Positions 1 through 6,402 of a stretch of DNA of 9,079 nt are shown here, one piece after another. The translations under genes were made by a program, and so were the position numbers. A model generated the notes under the pieces. The model saw only the letters and a program-made list of their open reading frames with translations. It was not told the origin of the DNA and did no database searches. Position 1 is the stretch's first letter. Each line of letters begins with the position of its first letter. The DNA lies in NCBI GenBank assembly GCA_024639445.1, contig JAHEIJ010000078.1, positions 1 through 9,079 on the forward strand. Direction: 5' to 3'. This stretch comes from Gammaproteobacteria bacterium (GTDB lineage: Bacteria > Pseudomonadota > Gammaproteobacteria > UBA6429 > Thiohalophilaceae).

Positions 1-973
1 TCTGGGCGATCAACACAACAAGGTGATAGCTGACATCGAGGAGGCCGGCGCCGTCAATCATAATGGCGCGAGCGGCAGCAGTGACGTGAGTCAGAGGAAA
101 GACTTCAGCCAGTTGTTGCATTACCGGATTGGTGCCTTCCAGGGAAAACCAAACGCCGGATAAAAACATCATGGGCCAGCTGAGCAGGTTTAACAGACCA
201 CCGGCAGTTTCCTCGCTGGTTATTCTTGCCGCCACTACCAGGCCAAGACTGATCATGCTGACGGCACCCAGGGCAAATACCAGGAACAGGTTTAAATGAG
301 AGCCATACATGGCGTAGCCGATAAACAGGTTGGTACCGTAAAAAATAAATATCGTGATGACCATGATCAAGATGAGGCGGGAGACGACTTGGGCGCTCAG
401 ATATTCAAATGCGGTGACCGGTGTTGCTTTAAGCCGTTTTAACATGCCATTCTTACGATAGCGTACAATCACATAACCCACGCCGAACAAGGCGCTGAAC
501 ATTATGTTCATTGCCAGAATGCCGGGAATAACCCAGTCCACGTAGCGAATTTCTCTGCCGCTCACAGTTTGTTTCTGGAGCGGTGTTACAAGTGTCGCCA
601 GCATGACTTTCTCCACCAAATAACCGTTTGGCGATTCATTGTTGATCCAATAGTGGTTACTTGCAGGATCGATCAACATGTCCAACTGGTGGCGTTGTAC
701 TTTGATTTTTGCCGCATCAATATCGGTGATTTCAATAAATTCAATGTATTTTGTTTGTAAAAAGCCATCGATGGGGGCTGAGAGCTGTTGTTGTAAATCT
801 GCTCCCTTCACAATTCCAACTTTATACTGATCGGCAAAATCTCCAGAGAACACAAGCGCAAAACCCGCAATAATCAATACTGGCATGAGAATATTCCAGC
901 CGACGGAGGAGCGATCGCGTAAGAATTCCCTGTTGCGTGTTGCCAATAGTGCGAAAAATCGTTTCAGGAACAT
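1..973 (-). CDS. ABC-2 type transporter permease (3' end cut by window)
   Basis: Membrane subunit of an ABC exporter, expected to pair with the ATPase encoded just upstream. I translated the minus strand by hand: an ATG at 973-971 opens a frame that stays open for 324 codons to the window edge. Hydrophobic segments lie near residues 27-43, 147-170, 192-213, 226-248 and 258-278, and a sixth begins near 311. A large soluble, probably periplasmic, domain (about 45-145) sits between the first two. The RYRKNGMLKRLKATPV stretch (171-186) is the typical cytoplasmic coupling segment of ABC-2 permeases (DrrB/YhhJ/NodJ type). The start lies 9 bp after the ATPase stop, with AGAGG about 13 nt upstream as a weak ribosome binding site, so the two genes are one operon. 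The substrate cannot be read from the sequence. The stop codon is outside the window. Confidence 0.93.
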   Translation of the reverse strand, partial: MFLKRFFALLATRNREFLRDRSSVGWNILMPVLIIAGFALVFSGDFADQYKVGIVKGADLQQQLSAPIDGFLQTKYIEFIEITDIDAAKIKVQRHQLDMLIDPASNHYWINNESPNGYLVEKVMLATLVTPLQKQTVSGREIRYVDWVIPGILAMNIMFSALFGVGYVIVRYRKNGMLKRLKATPVTAFEYLSAQVVSRLILIMVITIFIFYGTNLFIGYAMYGSHLNLFLVFALGAVSMISLGLVVAARITSEETAGGLLNLLSWPMMFLSGVWFSLEGTNPVMQQLAEVFPLTHVTAAARAIMIDGAGLLDVSYHLVVLIAQ

Positions 974-982
974 AAATAATGC

Positions 983-1867
983 TTAGCCTCTGAGTTCTTT
1001 GCCAGTCAGTTCCAGAAACAGATCGTCAAGGTTTCGAGATCGTATCTGTAATCGTGCCAGGGAAATATTATTGGCCATCAGGCTCTCTATAGTCTGATCG
1101 ACATCACAGGTGGTAATTTCAATAACACCTTTGCGTTTGTATACCGCAAAGGGTAAAGCATTGCTGTCGAGGACGTCAGTCTCAGGCAATTGCAAAATCA
1201 CATCATCAAAATGTTCGGCCAGCAGTTCCTTGGGTGTACCGTGGGCAATAATCTTGCCGTGGTCCATGATGGCAATTTCATCACAGAGTACATAAGCCTC
1301 ATCCATATAATGGGTCGTTAATAAAATGGTTTTACCCTGGGCCTTGATCGATTCGATCAAATCCCAGAAATTTCGCCGTGACTGGGGATCCAGCCCGGTA
1401 GTGGGTTCATCCAGAAAGATCATATCCGGGTCATTCACCAGGGCGATTGCCAGTAACAAGCGTTGCCGCTGTCCACCGGAGAGTTGCCGATTATCCTGAT
1501 CGAGATAGTCCGTCAGGTTGCAACGTTCAATCAGTTCATCGATATCGGCATTTTGAGGATAAAGATGTGCGAACATCAGCAGGGTTTCGCGTACAGTAAT
1601 AAAATCCTGCAGGGCTGTGGATTGGAACATAATGCCGGCTTCGTTACGAAAGCGCTTACCCACCGGTTGATCTTTGTAAAGGATCTCGCCCGAGGTAGGG
1701 GCATGGATCCCTTCAAGTATCTCAACGGTCGTTGTTTTACCTGCGCCGTTTGGACCCAGCAAACCAAAACAAACACCGGGCTGCAAGGAAAAACTGACAC
1801 CGTTGACCGCCATAACCCGGGGGTAATGTTTAACTAAATTACGAACTTCGAGCAAAGGTGACGTCAA
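983..1867 (-). CDS. ABC transporter ATP-binding protein (DrrA/CcmA-like), TTG start
   Basis: Cytoplasmic ATPase of an ABC-2 exporter (294 aa), hydrolysing ATP to drive the permease encoded downstream. The nucleotide-binding domain is complete: Walker A GPNGAGKTT (38-46), Q-loop Gln82, signature LSGGQ (129-133), Walker B MIFLDE (149-154), D-loop GLD (158-160) and switch His186 in TTHYMDEA. Residues from about 222 form the C-terminal extension (DUF4162-like) common in DrrA/NatA-type subunits. The start is TTG at 1867-1865. No ATG lies in frame between an upstream TAG and this codon, the N-terminus MTSPLLEVRNL is standard for the family, and GGAG (1876-1879) sits 8 nt upstream. The TTG overlaps the TGA of a 41-codon open frame. 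Drug, lipid or polysaccharide export are all possible. Confidence 0.95.
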   Translation of the reverse strand: MTSPLLEVRNLVKHYPRVMAVNGVSFSLQPGVCFGLLGPNGAGKTTTVEILEGIHAPTSGEILYKDQPVGKRFRNEAGIMFQSTALQDFITVRETLLMFAHLYPQNADIDELIERCNLTDYLDQDNRQLSGGQRQRLLLAIALVNDPDMIFLDEPTTGLDPQSRRNFWDLIESIKAQGKTILLTTHYMDEAYVLCDEIAIMDHGKIIAHGTPKELLAEHFDDVILQLPETDVLDSNALPFAVYKRKGVIEITTCDVDQTIESLMANNISLARLQIRSRNLDDLFLELTGKELRG

Positions 1868-1989
1868 GCGGGTTTCTCCATATGACCCTGGGTAATGAGG
1901 GGACTATTCAGGTGCGGGCTCTTTATTGCATTAGCGGAAAGTTTGCTCTCGATTACTGTTCCTGACGTAATTCTACCTCCTACATCCAT
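1864..1989 (-). CDS. Possible 41-aa leader ORF coupled to the ABC ATPase
   Basis: An open frame starts at ATG 1989-1987 and ends at TGA 1866-1864, which overlaps the TTG start of the ATPase (shared bases TTGA). This geometry is typical of translational coupling. A purine run (AAAGGGGGG) about 9 nt before the ATG could act as a poor ribosome binding site. The predicted peptide begins MDVGGRITSG and ends HMEKPA. It has no hydrophobic segment, no cysteine and no motif I recognise. A shorter start at the ATG of HMEKPA would give a 5-codon leader with the same stop. It may be chance: 41 codons without a stop is not rare, and no coding bias can be judged at this length. Confidence 0.25.
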   Translation of the reverse strand: MDVGGRITSGTVIESKLSANAIKSPHLNSPLITQGHMEKPA

Positions 1990-1993
1990 GTAG
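1980..1993. promoter_or_regulatory. Operator-like 6-2-6 palindrome in the divergent control region
   Basis: CTACAT-CC-ATGTAG is a perfect inverted repeat with a 2-bp centre. It lies in the 189 bp between the minus-strand ABC operon and the plus-strand MFS gene, where a shared regulator would bind. On the minus strand it contains the ATG of the small leader ORF, so it could alternatively be an RNA hairpin masking that start. No regulator is identified. Confidence 0.3.
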
Positions 1994-2005
1994 TCTTGCC
2001 CCCCT

Positions 2006-2033
2006 TTGTTTCAATGCTAACATGGCTTCTAAT
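2006..2033 (+). promoter_or_regulatory. Candidate promoter for the MFS gene
   Basis: TTGTTT (2006-2011) and TCTAAT (2028-2033) are spaced by 16 bp and match the sigma70 -35 and -10 consensus at 3 and 5 of 6 positions. Transcription would start near 2040, giving a leader of about 17 nt before ATG 2057. This is only a pattern match in AT-richer intergenic DNA. Confidence 0.28.
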
Positions 2034-2056
2034 CATTCGCAGCCACAGGCTTGGTG

Positions 2057-3361
2057 ATGCACAGTCACAACTATACCCATTTCCTGCAGCTTCGTTGGGC
2101 CATATATATCATTCTGGTGTTGGCCTATATGTTGGTGTTCTTTCATCGCATGGCGCCTGGGGTGGTGTCCGCCGATTTGATGCTTGCCTTTAACACCACC
2201 GGCGCGGCCCTCGGCTCACTGGCGGCCATGTACTATTACATTTATACCGCCATGCAATTACCTGCCGGGGTGCTGGCCGATACCCTGGGAACCCGTAGTG
2301 CAGTCACAGCAGGCAATCTGGTGGCGGGTTGCGGTTCGATTGTGTTTGGTCTGGCGGAGACATTTGAAATTGCCGCCGTCGGTCGTTTGCTGGTCGGCCT
2401 GGGCGTGTCGGTTGTCTTTGTCGGTTTGATGAAGAGCAACAGTGTCTGGTTCAGCGAAGGCAAATACGGTTTCATCAGCGGGTTGACCGTGTTACTCGGC
2501 AACGTCGGCTCAATACTGGCGGCCGGTCCGTTGGCGGCGGTGCTGAATGTCTATTCCTGGCGTAGCGTGTTCGTTGCCATTGGTTGTATCTCCATCGGCC
2601 TGGCGCTGGTTTCCTGGCTGGTGGTTAGGAACCGCCCGGAAGATGCCGGTTTTCCTTCGCTGCGCGAGATGGAAGGCAAGGCCTCGCACCCGCCGCGCGC
2701 GCGTCACTGGTTGCATGATATGCACTCAGTGCTGTTGAACCGCCGCATCTGGCCGGGTTTCTGGGTCAACTTTGGCATGGGTGGCAGCCTGTTCTCCTTT
2801 GCCGGATTGTGGGGGATTCCCATGCTACGTGATGTGTATGGTCTGGATCGAGGTGATGCCGCGGCCTATACCACCCTTACCCTGGCCGGTCTGGCAGTAG
2901 GGAGCTTGGCCAGCGGTTGGCTATCGGACCACCTTGGATACCGTAAGCCCGTCCTGATTGGTACTGCGCTGTTTTACACCCTGGTCTGGTTTGCCATGTT
3001 GTATTTCCCCTGGTCGCCGGGCTGGAGTGGGTTTGTCTTATTCGGCCTGATTGGGCTAAGCGGTGCGGGCTTCGTGGTCACCTACGCCAGTGGCAAGGAA
3101 GTGTGTTCACCCGCACTTTCCGGCATGGCCGTCAGTGTGGTTAACACTGGCCTGTTTCTCGGTGCCGCGTTGATGCAGCCATTGTTCGGTTGGGTGCTAG
3201 ACCAGACCTGGGACGGTACTCTGGTTAATGGCGTGCGCCAGTTCGCGATGGATGATTACCGCTACGCGTTATGGTTGATGTGCGGCTTTGCCGTGATTGC
3301 CTTGATTGGCTCACTGCGAGTGACCGAGACCCGTTGCCGTAATCTGACAGTGTTGGATTGA
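2057..3361 (+). CDS. MFS transporter, 12-TM type
   Basis: Inner-membrane secondary transporter of the major facilitator superfamily, about 434 aa. The first helix begins near RWAIYIILVLAYMLVFF. The loop after helix 2 carries the signature motif A as GVLADTLGTR, and the half-molecule repeat appears as GWLSDHLGYRKPV in the second half. Between the halves is a basic loop (REMEGKASHPPRARHWLHDM). The RNRPEDAGFPS segment after helix 6 is common in NarK/hexuronate-like MFS proteins, so an organic anion or nitrate-type substrate is conceivable, but no substrate can be assigned. TTG (2051), GTG (2054) and ATG (2057) are consecutive in-frame starts; I chose ATG. The ribosome binding site is weak. It stands alone, divergent from the ABC operon and 95 bp before the next gene. 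Confidence 0.9.
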   Translation: MHSHNYTHFLQLRWAIYIILVLAYMLVFFHRMAPGVVSADLMLAFNTTGAALGSLAAMYYYIYTAMQLPAGVLADTLGTRSAVTAGNLVAGCGSIVFGLAETFEIAAVGRLLVGLGVSVVFVGLMKSNSVWFSEGKYGFISGLTVLLGNVGSILAAGPLAAVLNVYSWRSVFVAIGCISIGLALVSWLVVRNRPEDAGFPSLREMEGKASHPPRARHWLHDMHSVLLNRRIWPGFWVNFGMGGSLFSFAGLWGIPMLRDVYGLDRGDAAAYTTLTLAGLAVGSLASGWLSDHLGYRKPVLIGTALFYTLVWFAMLYFPWSPGWSGFVLFGLIGLSGAGFVVTYASGKEVCSPALSGMAVSVVNTGLFLGAALMQPLFGWVLDQTWDGTLVNGVRQFAMDDYRYALWLMCGFAVIALIGSLRVTETRCRNLTVLD

Positions 3362-3456
3362 AATGTAAGTACCGAGTAGGCAACATAAGCAGCAGGGATT
3401 TGTTAAAGGTGTTAAAACCGAAGCCGTAGTGCCGGATCCCGTATTAACATATCAAG

Positions 3457-4140
3457 ATGAGAATGAAGCCTGCATTAATACTAATATGCATGTTCCTGAG
3501 TGTGACCGTGGTGGCAGAGGACAGTACATGTTATGGCACCACGAGCGCGGGACGCCTTGAAAATGGGGTGAAGCTACCAGGCTCAGGACCTAATTTTGTT
3601 TCGTATGGCGGCGTCCCGGATCTGGTTGGCCGCACCTATGTTCATAGTACAGTGCGAGATGTCATTGTAGATGCCTATCAACGACTGGAATTAGATGCAC
3701 CGGGGAAGGTATTTAAGTATGCAGAAACAGGTTACAAGGAGGGTGGTCAGTTTAAACCACACAAGACACATCGTAATGGCTTATCGGTGGACTTTATGGT
3801 TCCGGTAATCGATAAAAATGGAAAGTCCGTCCATTTGCCAACCCATGCACTGAACAAGTATGGCTATAATATCAATTTCGATAAATCGGGAAGATACGAT
3901 ATTTACCAAATCGATTATGAAGCGCTTGGTGCCCATCTTGTTGCACTGCATAAGTCGGCCAGGAAATACGGTATCCGGATCTGGCGTGTAATTTTCGACC
4001 CCCAGTTACAGCCGTTTCTTTACAAGACCAGTCATGGGGACTACATAAAGAAGAACATTACTGTCCCTGCAAAGCGGTCATGGGTAAGGCATGATGAACA
4101 CTATCATGTCGACTTTACGATTGAGTGTAAACCACTGTAA
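3457..4140 (+). CDS. Exported murein endopeptidase, M74/MepA-like
   Basis: Zinc metallopeptidase expected to cleave peptide cross-links of peptidoglycan in the periplasm. The 227-aa product starts with a Sec signal peptide: basic MRMK, hydrophobic core, likely cleavage after VVA at residue 20. The zinc site of the LAS group is intact: HKTHRNGLSVD gives His102, His105 and Asp112, and RHDEHYHVDF gives His212, His215 and His217. This spacing (H-x2-H-x6-D, then H-x2-H-x-H) matches E. coli MepA. The N-terminal GRLENGVKLPGSGPNF stretch also resembles MepA. It is shorter than E. coli MepA (about 274 aa with signal). The ribosome binding site is poor. The GC content appears lower than that of the preceding MFS gene. 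It lies 79 bp before a second LAS-type peptidase. Confidence 0.88.
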   Translation: MRMKPALILICMFLSVTVVAEDSTCYGTTSAGRLENGVKLPGSGPNFVSYGGVPDLVGRTYVHSTVRDVIVDAYQRLELDAPGKVFKYAETGYKEGGQFKPHKTHRNGLSVDFMVPVIDKNGKSVHLPTHALNKYGYNINFDKSGRYDIYQIDYEALGAHLVALHKSARKYGIRIWRVIFDPQLQPFLYKTSHGDYIKKNITVPAKRSWVRHDEHYHVDFTIECKPL

Positions 4141-4193
4141 GAGATAGTGCGGTGAGTTATTCTATACGCTGAATATTTGATCTGGCAGTACAG

Positions 4194-4219
4194 GTGTTTG
4201 ACAACACAAGGAGGATGTA
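4194..4219 (+). promoter_or_regulatory. Strong ribosome binding site flanked by a small hairpin
   Basis: AAGGAGG (4208-4214), a perfect Shine-Dalgarno, lies 5 nt before ATG 4220. It directly abuts a 5-bp inverted repeat GTGTT-TGAC-AACAC (4194-4207). An ATG-TAA minimal frame at 4215-4220 overlaps the true start. The hairpin may keep the site accessible or be chance. The site clearly fixes the start of the M15 gene. Confidence 0.6.
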
Positions 4220-5110
4220 ATGCTTAAGCTGAACAGTAAAGGAGATGATGTACGGACCTTGCAGGAAAACCTCCTGCGATTGGGATACAAGCCGGGTGCG
4301 GTTGATGGTCATTTCGGTGATAAGACCGAAGATGCGGTAATCCAGTTTCAGGAAGCCGAGGGACTTTATGCCGACGGCATAGTTGGTCCACGTACGCTTG
4401 CGCTGATGGAGGAAGCCCTGCTTGAGCTGACGCTGGAACTCCAGTCACCGGGGGTTGATTCGGTGACCGCGAGTCCGCAGCGGCTTCCCTTTGTGCGAGT
4501 TCCCGCAGATACGTATCGCGATGGGTATGACCGTTTTTTCCTTCGCGCTGATGTGGCGGAAGCATACCTTAGAATCAGGGAAAGGGTGAGCGAGGCGGGT
4601 GGCAAGTTAACCAGCTCGGGTGCGCGCCGTCTGCTGACCGCCCGGGTCAGCCCGAGTCGCAGTGCAACTTCCTTTCATTACACCGGCCGCGCCCTGGATT
4701 TGCATGTGGGTAGCGGCATGGAAAACCCGGGGAGGGATCCTTTCGTGATTGCCAGTGATGGAGACAGGTACTGGCGTGTCTATGCGCGGGCACCTGGTGG
4801 TGAAAAGATGGAAATCGATGCCGTCACATATCGCTCCCGCCAGCGCTCCCGCAAAATTACAGGTCAATTTCTGGATCTCACGGGACTGTTTGAAACTGAA
4901 GGCTTTGCGCGTATCAGGGCACGCAAGTCTTTTTTTTCCGGTGGCACCTGGTTAGGGGCGGAATGGTGGCATTTTCAGTATGAAAAGGGCCTGCAGCCGG
5001 AAGTGTCCACCTTCGGTGGCGAGTTGTTACGCGTCTATGCGGAGGAAACGTTACGCTCGACACCACCGTGGCAATATCGAAATCGGGTGTTCAAGGTTAA
5101 TTGGTGGTAA
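4220..5110 (+). CDS. Peptidoglycan-binding domain plus M15 zinc peptidase
   Basis: 296-aa two-domain protein predicted to bind and cut peptidoglycan stem peptides. Residues 3-65 form a PG_binding_1 domain (LNSKGDDVRTLQENLLRLGY, then VDGHFGDKT and VGPRT). The C-terminal half is a VanY/DD-carboxypeptidase-like M15 fold: SFHYTGRALDL supplies His153 and Asp160 (HxxGxAxD), and EWWH supplies Glu248 and His251, giving the zinc triad His153/Asp160/His251. SSGARR (132-137) corresponds to the substrate-arginine segment of the family. The start is certain because of the AAGGAGG. No signal peptide is present: the protein begins directly with the binding domain. That resembles phage endolysins, but no holin or phage gene is nearby. 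How it reaches the wall, or whether it acts on cytoplasmic muropeptides, is open. Confidence 0.9.
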   Translation: MLKLNSKGDDVRTLQENLLRLGYKPGAVDGHFGDKTEDAVIQFQEAEGLYADGIVGPRTLALMEEALLELTLELQSPGVDSVTASPQRLPFVRVPADTYRDGYDRFFLRADVAEAYLRIRERVSEAGGKLTSSGARRLLTARVSPSRSATSFHYTGRALDLHVGSGMENPGRDPFVIASDGDRYWRVYARAPGGEKMEIDAVTYRSRQRSRKITGQFLDLTGLFETEGFARIRARKSFFSGGTWLGAEWWHFQYEKGLQPEVSTFGGELLRVYAEETLRSTPPWQYRNRVFKVNWW

Positions 5111-5117
5111 GTGAAAT

Positions 5118-5132
5118 AATTACATTGTAATT
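5118..5132. promoter_or_regulatory. Perfect 15-bp palindrome upstream of yceJ-yceI
   Basis: AATTACA-T-TGTAATT is an exact 7-1-7 inverted repeat lying between the M15 gene stop (5110) and the cytochrome b561 start (5178). TGTAAT (5126-5131) inside it matches a -10 element at 5 of 6, so a bound repressor would block initiation. The 7-1-7 geometry is shared with Fur/PerR/Zur-type boxes, but the bases do not match a consensus I can name. Confidence 0.45.
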
Positions 5133-5177
5133 CAGCGAGAATTGTCGTATTCAAAACAAAAGTGGGACGTCTGTATA

Positions 5178-5723
5178 GTGAACTGGCGTAATAGCAATAC
5201 GCAATGGGGCTGGGTGGCGATTGGCTTTCACTGGATCACCGTGTTCATGGTGATCAGCCTGTTTAGTCTGGGATTGTGGATGGTCGGGCTGACTTATTAT
5301 GATCCCTGGTATAAGCAGGGTCCATTTATTCATAAAAGCATCGGTGTGTTGTTGTTTTTACTGACGCTGGCACGCCTGCTGTGGCGTTATATCAATATTA
5401 CGCCAGAAAATTTTTCAGCCCATACCGCATGGGAGATTCGTGCCGCTCAGGTATCACATGTGCTGCTTTATATCTTGTTGTTTAGCGTGATGTTGACTGG
5501 TTACCTGATTTCAACTGCGGATGGCCGCGAAGTTGAGGTATTTAATCTGTTTTCCATACCTGCCACTATATATGGTATTGAAAAGCAGGAGGACATTGCG
5601 GGTGAGATACATCTGGCACTAGCGGTCATCCTTATCAGCATATCGCTCATTCATGCGTTGGCTGCGATCAAGCATCATTTTTTTGATAAGGACAGCACAC
5701 TAAAACGAATGATAGGTCGTTAA
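5178..5723 (+). CDS. yceJ: Cytochrome b561 (CybB/YceJ family)
   Basis: Four-helix inner-membrane di-heme cytochrome thought to pass electrons between quinol or other donors and acceptors. Using GTG 5178 the protein has 181 aa (MNWRNSNTQWGW...). Likely heme ligands are His18 (GFHW, helix 1), His52 (IHKSIGVL, helix 2), His145 (EIHLAL) and His159 (LIHALAAIKHHF, helix 4); pair spacings agree with E. coli CybB. The C-terminus HHFFDKDSTLKRMIGR is nearly diagnostic (HHYFWKDNTLLRMMP in CybB). A TTG at 5142 would add 12 residues not typical of the family, so I prefer GTG, although neither has a good ribosome binding site. yceI follows 32 bp later, the same pairing as in E. coli yceJ-yceI, hence the symbol. 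Confidence 0.9.
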   Translation: MNWRNSNTQWGWVAIGFHWITVFMVISLFSLGLWMVGLTYYDPWYKQGPFIHKSIGVLLFLLTLARLLWRYINITPENFSAHTAWEIRAAQVSHVLLYILLFSVMLTGYLISTADGREVEVFNLFSIPATIYGIEKQEDIAGEIHLALAVILISISLIHALAAIKHHFFDKDSTLKRMIGR

Positions 5724-5755
5724 AATATCAAGTCTTGGAAAAAAAGGAGATAAGA

Positions 5756-6328
5756 ATGAAAAAAATTATAGTCGCAAGCCTGTTGGTCATGGGTATGGTG
5801 TCGACACCGGTATTTGCCGAGAACTATGTACTGGATATCAAGGGCGCACACGCCTTTATTCAGTTCAAGATAAAACACCTGGGCTATAGCTGGTTGCTGG
5901 GGCGCTTTAACAAGTTCGACGGCAGTTTTAGTTATGATGAAAAAAATCCAGCGGCCGCAAAAATCGTCGTGAATATCGATCCCTCGAGTATCGACAGTAA
6001 CCACGCAGAGCGGGACAAACATTTGCGGGGTGAGGATTTTCTGAATGTAAAGAAATATCCTGAAGCCAGGTTTGTCAGTACTTCATTTGAAGAAAAAGGG
6101 AACGGTAAGGTGGTACTGAGAGGCGACTTGACCTTGCATGGGATTACCAAGCCCATTGTCATTGATGTGGAGCATATCGGTCATGGCAAGGATCCATGGG
6201 GTGGCTATCGTCGCGGCTTTGCCGGTAAAACGACCTTGGCGCTCAAGGATTTCGGTATAAATTACGATCTTGGGCCGGCATCTCGTGAGGTAGAAATGTT
6301 TTTATCCATTGAAGGGATTCGGCAGTAA
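5756..6328 (+). CDS. yceI: YceI family periplasmic polyisoprenoid-binding protein
   Basis: 190-aa periplasmic lipocalin-like beta-barrel protein; the family binds polyisoprenoids such as ubiquinone-related lipids. The start is ATG 5756, set by AAGGAGA 6 nt upstream; a TTG frame extension to 5735 would run through this ribosome binding site and is rejected. A clean signal peptide ends at VFA (residue 21), with the mature protein beginning ENYVLD. Family hallmarks follow: KIKHLGYSW, FDGSFSYDEKNP, SNHAERDKHLRGEDFLN, KYPEARF, GDLTLHGITKP, DPWGGYRRGF and a final DLGPASREVE. Length and sequence are close to E. coli YceI (191 aa). It is co-oriented with the cytochrome b561 gene and probably co-transcribed. 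Together they suggest a quinone-linked periplasmic redox function, which is inference. Confidence 0.96.
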   Translation: MKKIIVASLLVMGMVSTPVFAENYVLDIKGAHAFIQFKIKHLGYSWLLGRFNKFDGSFSYDEKNPAAAKIVVNIDPSSIDSNHAERDKHLRGEDFLNVKKYPEARFVSTSFEEKGNGKVVLRGDLTLHGITKPIVIDVEHIGHGKDPWGGYRRGFAGKTTLALKDFGINYDLGPASREVEMFLSIEGIRQ

Positions 6329-6344
6329 TAAGTTAAATGATATT

Positions 6345-6397
6345 TCTAATTGGGCGGTGACGAACAAGTATCTCATGGTTTGTTTCCGCCACTTAGA
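6345..6397. terminator. Imperfect inverted repeat between convergent genes, possible bidirectional terminator
   Basis: Paired blocks are TCTAA (6345-6349) with TTAGA (6393-6397), GGCGG (6353-6357) with CCGCC (6386-6390), and ACAA (6363-6366) with TTGT (6380-6383). It lies between the yceI stop (6328) and the tetR stop (6403), which is where a shared terminator belongs. It lacks a clear U-tract on either strand and the stem has internal mismatches, so its efficiency is doubtful. Confidence 0.45.
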
Positions 6398-6402
6398 ATT
6401 TA

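Noticed and set aside
1463..1837. 124-codon plus-strand open frame inside the ABC ATPase gene
   Set aside because: Antisense to the conserved Walker A to signature region; no recognisable domain and no ribosome binding context.
4198..4203. TTGACA resembling a -35 box before the M15 gene
   Set aside because: It is only 16 bp before the start codon, so a matching -10 would fall at or inside the gene start.
4220..5110. Prophage lysis cassette suggested by the endolysin-like architecture
   Set aside because: No holin, spanin, structural, integrase or replication gene is present; neighbours are ordinary chromosomal genes.
5142..5177. Twelve-codon N-terminal extension of cytochrome b561 from TTG 5142
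   Set aside because: The residues are not typical of the family, which begins shortly before the first heme-ligand helix; GTG 5178 gives the expected length. The choice is not certain.
5735..5755. Seven-codon N-terminal extension of YceI from TTG 5735
   Set aside because: It runs through the AAGGAGA ribosome binding site, and starting at ATG 5756 gives a clean signal peptide and family-typical length.
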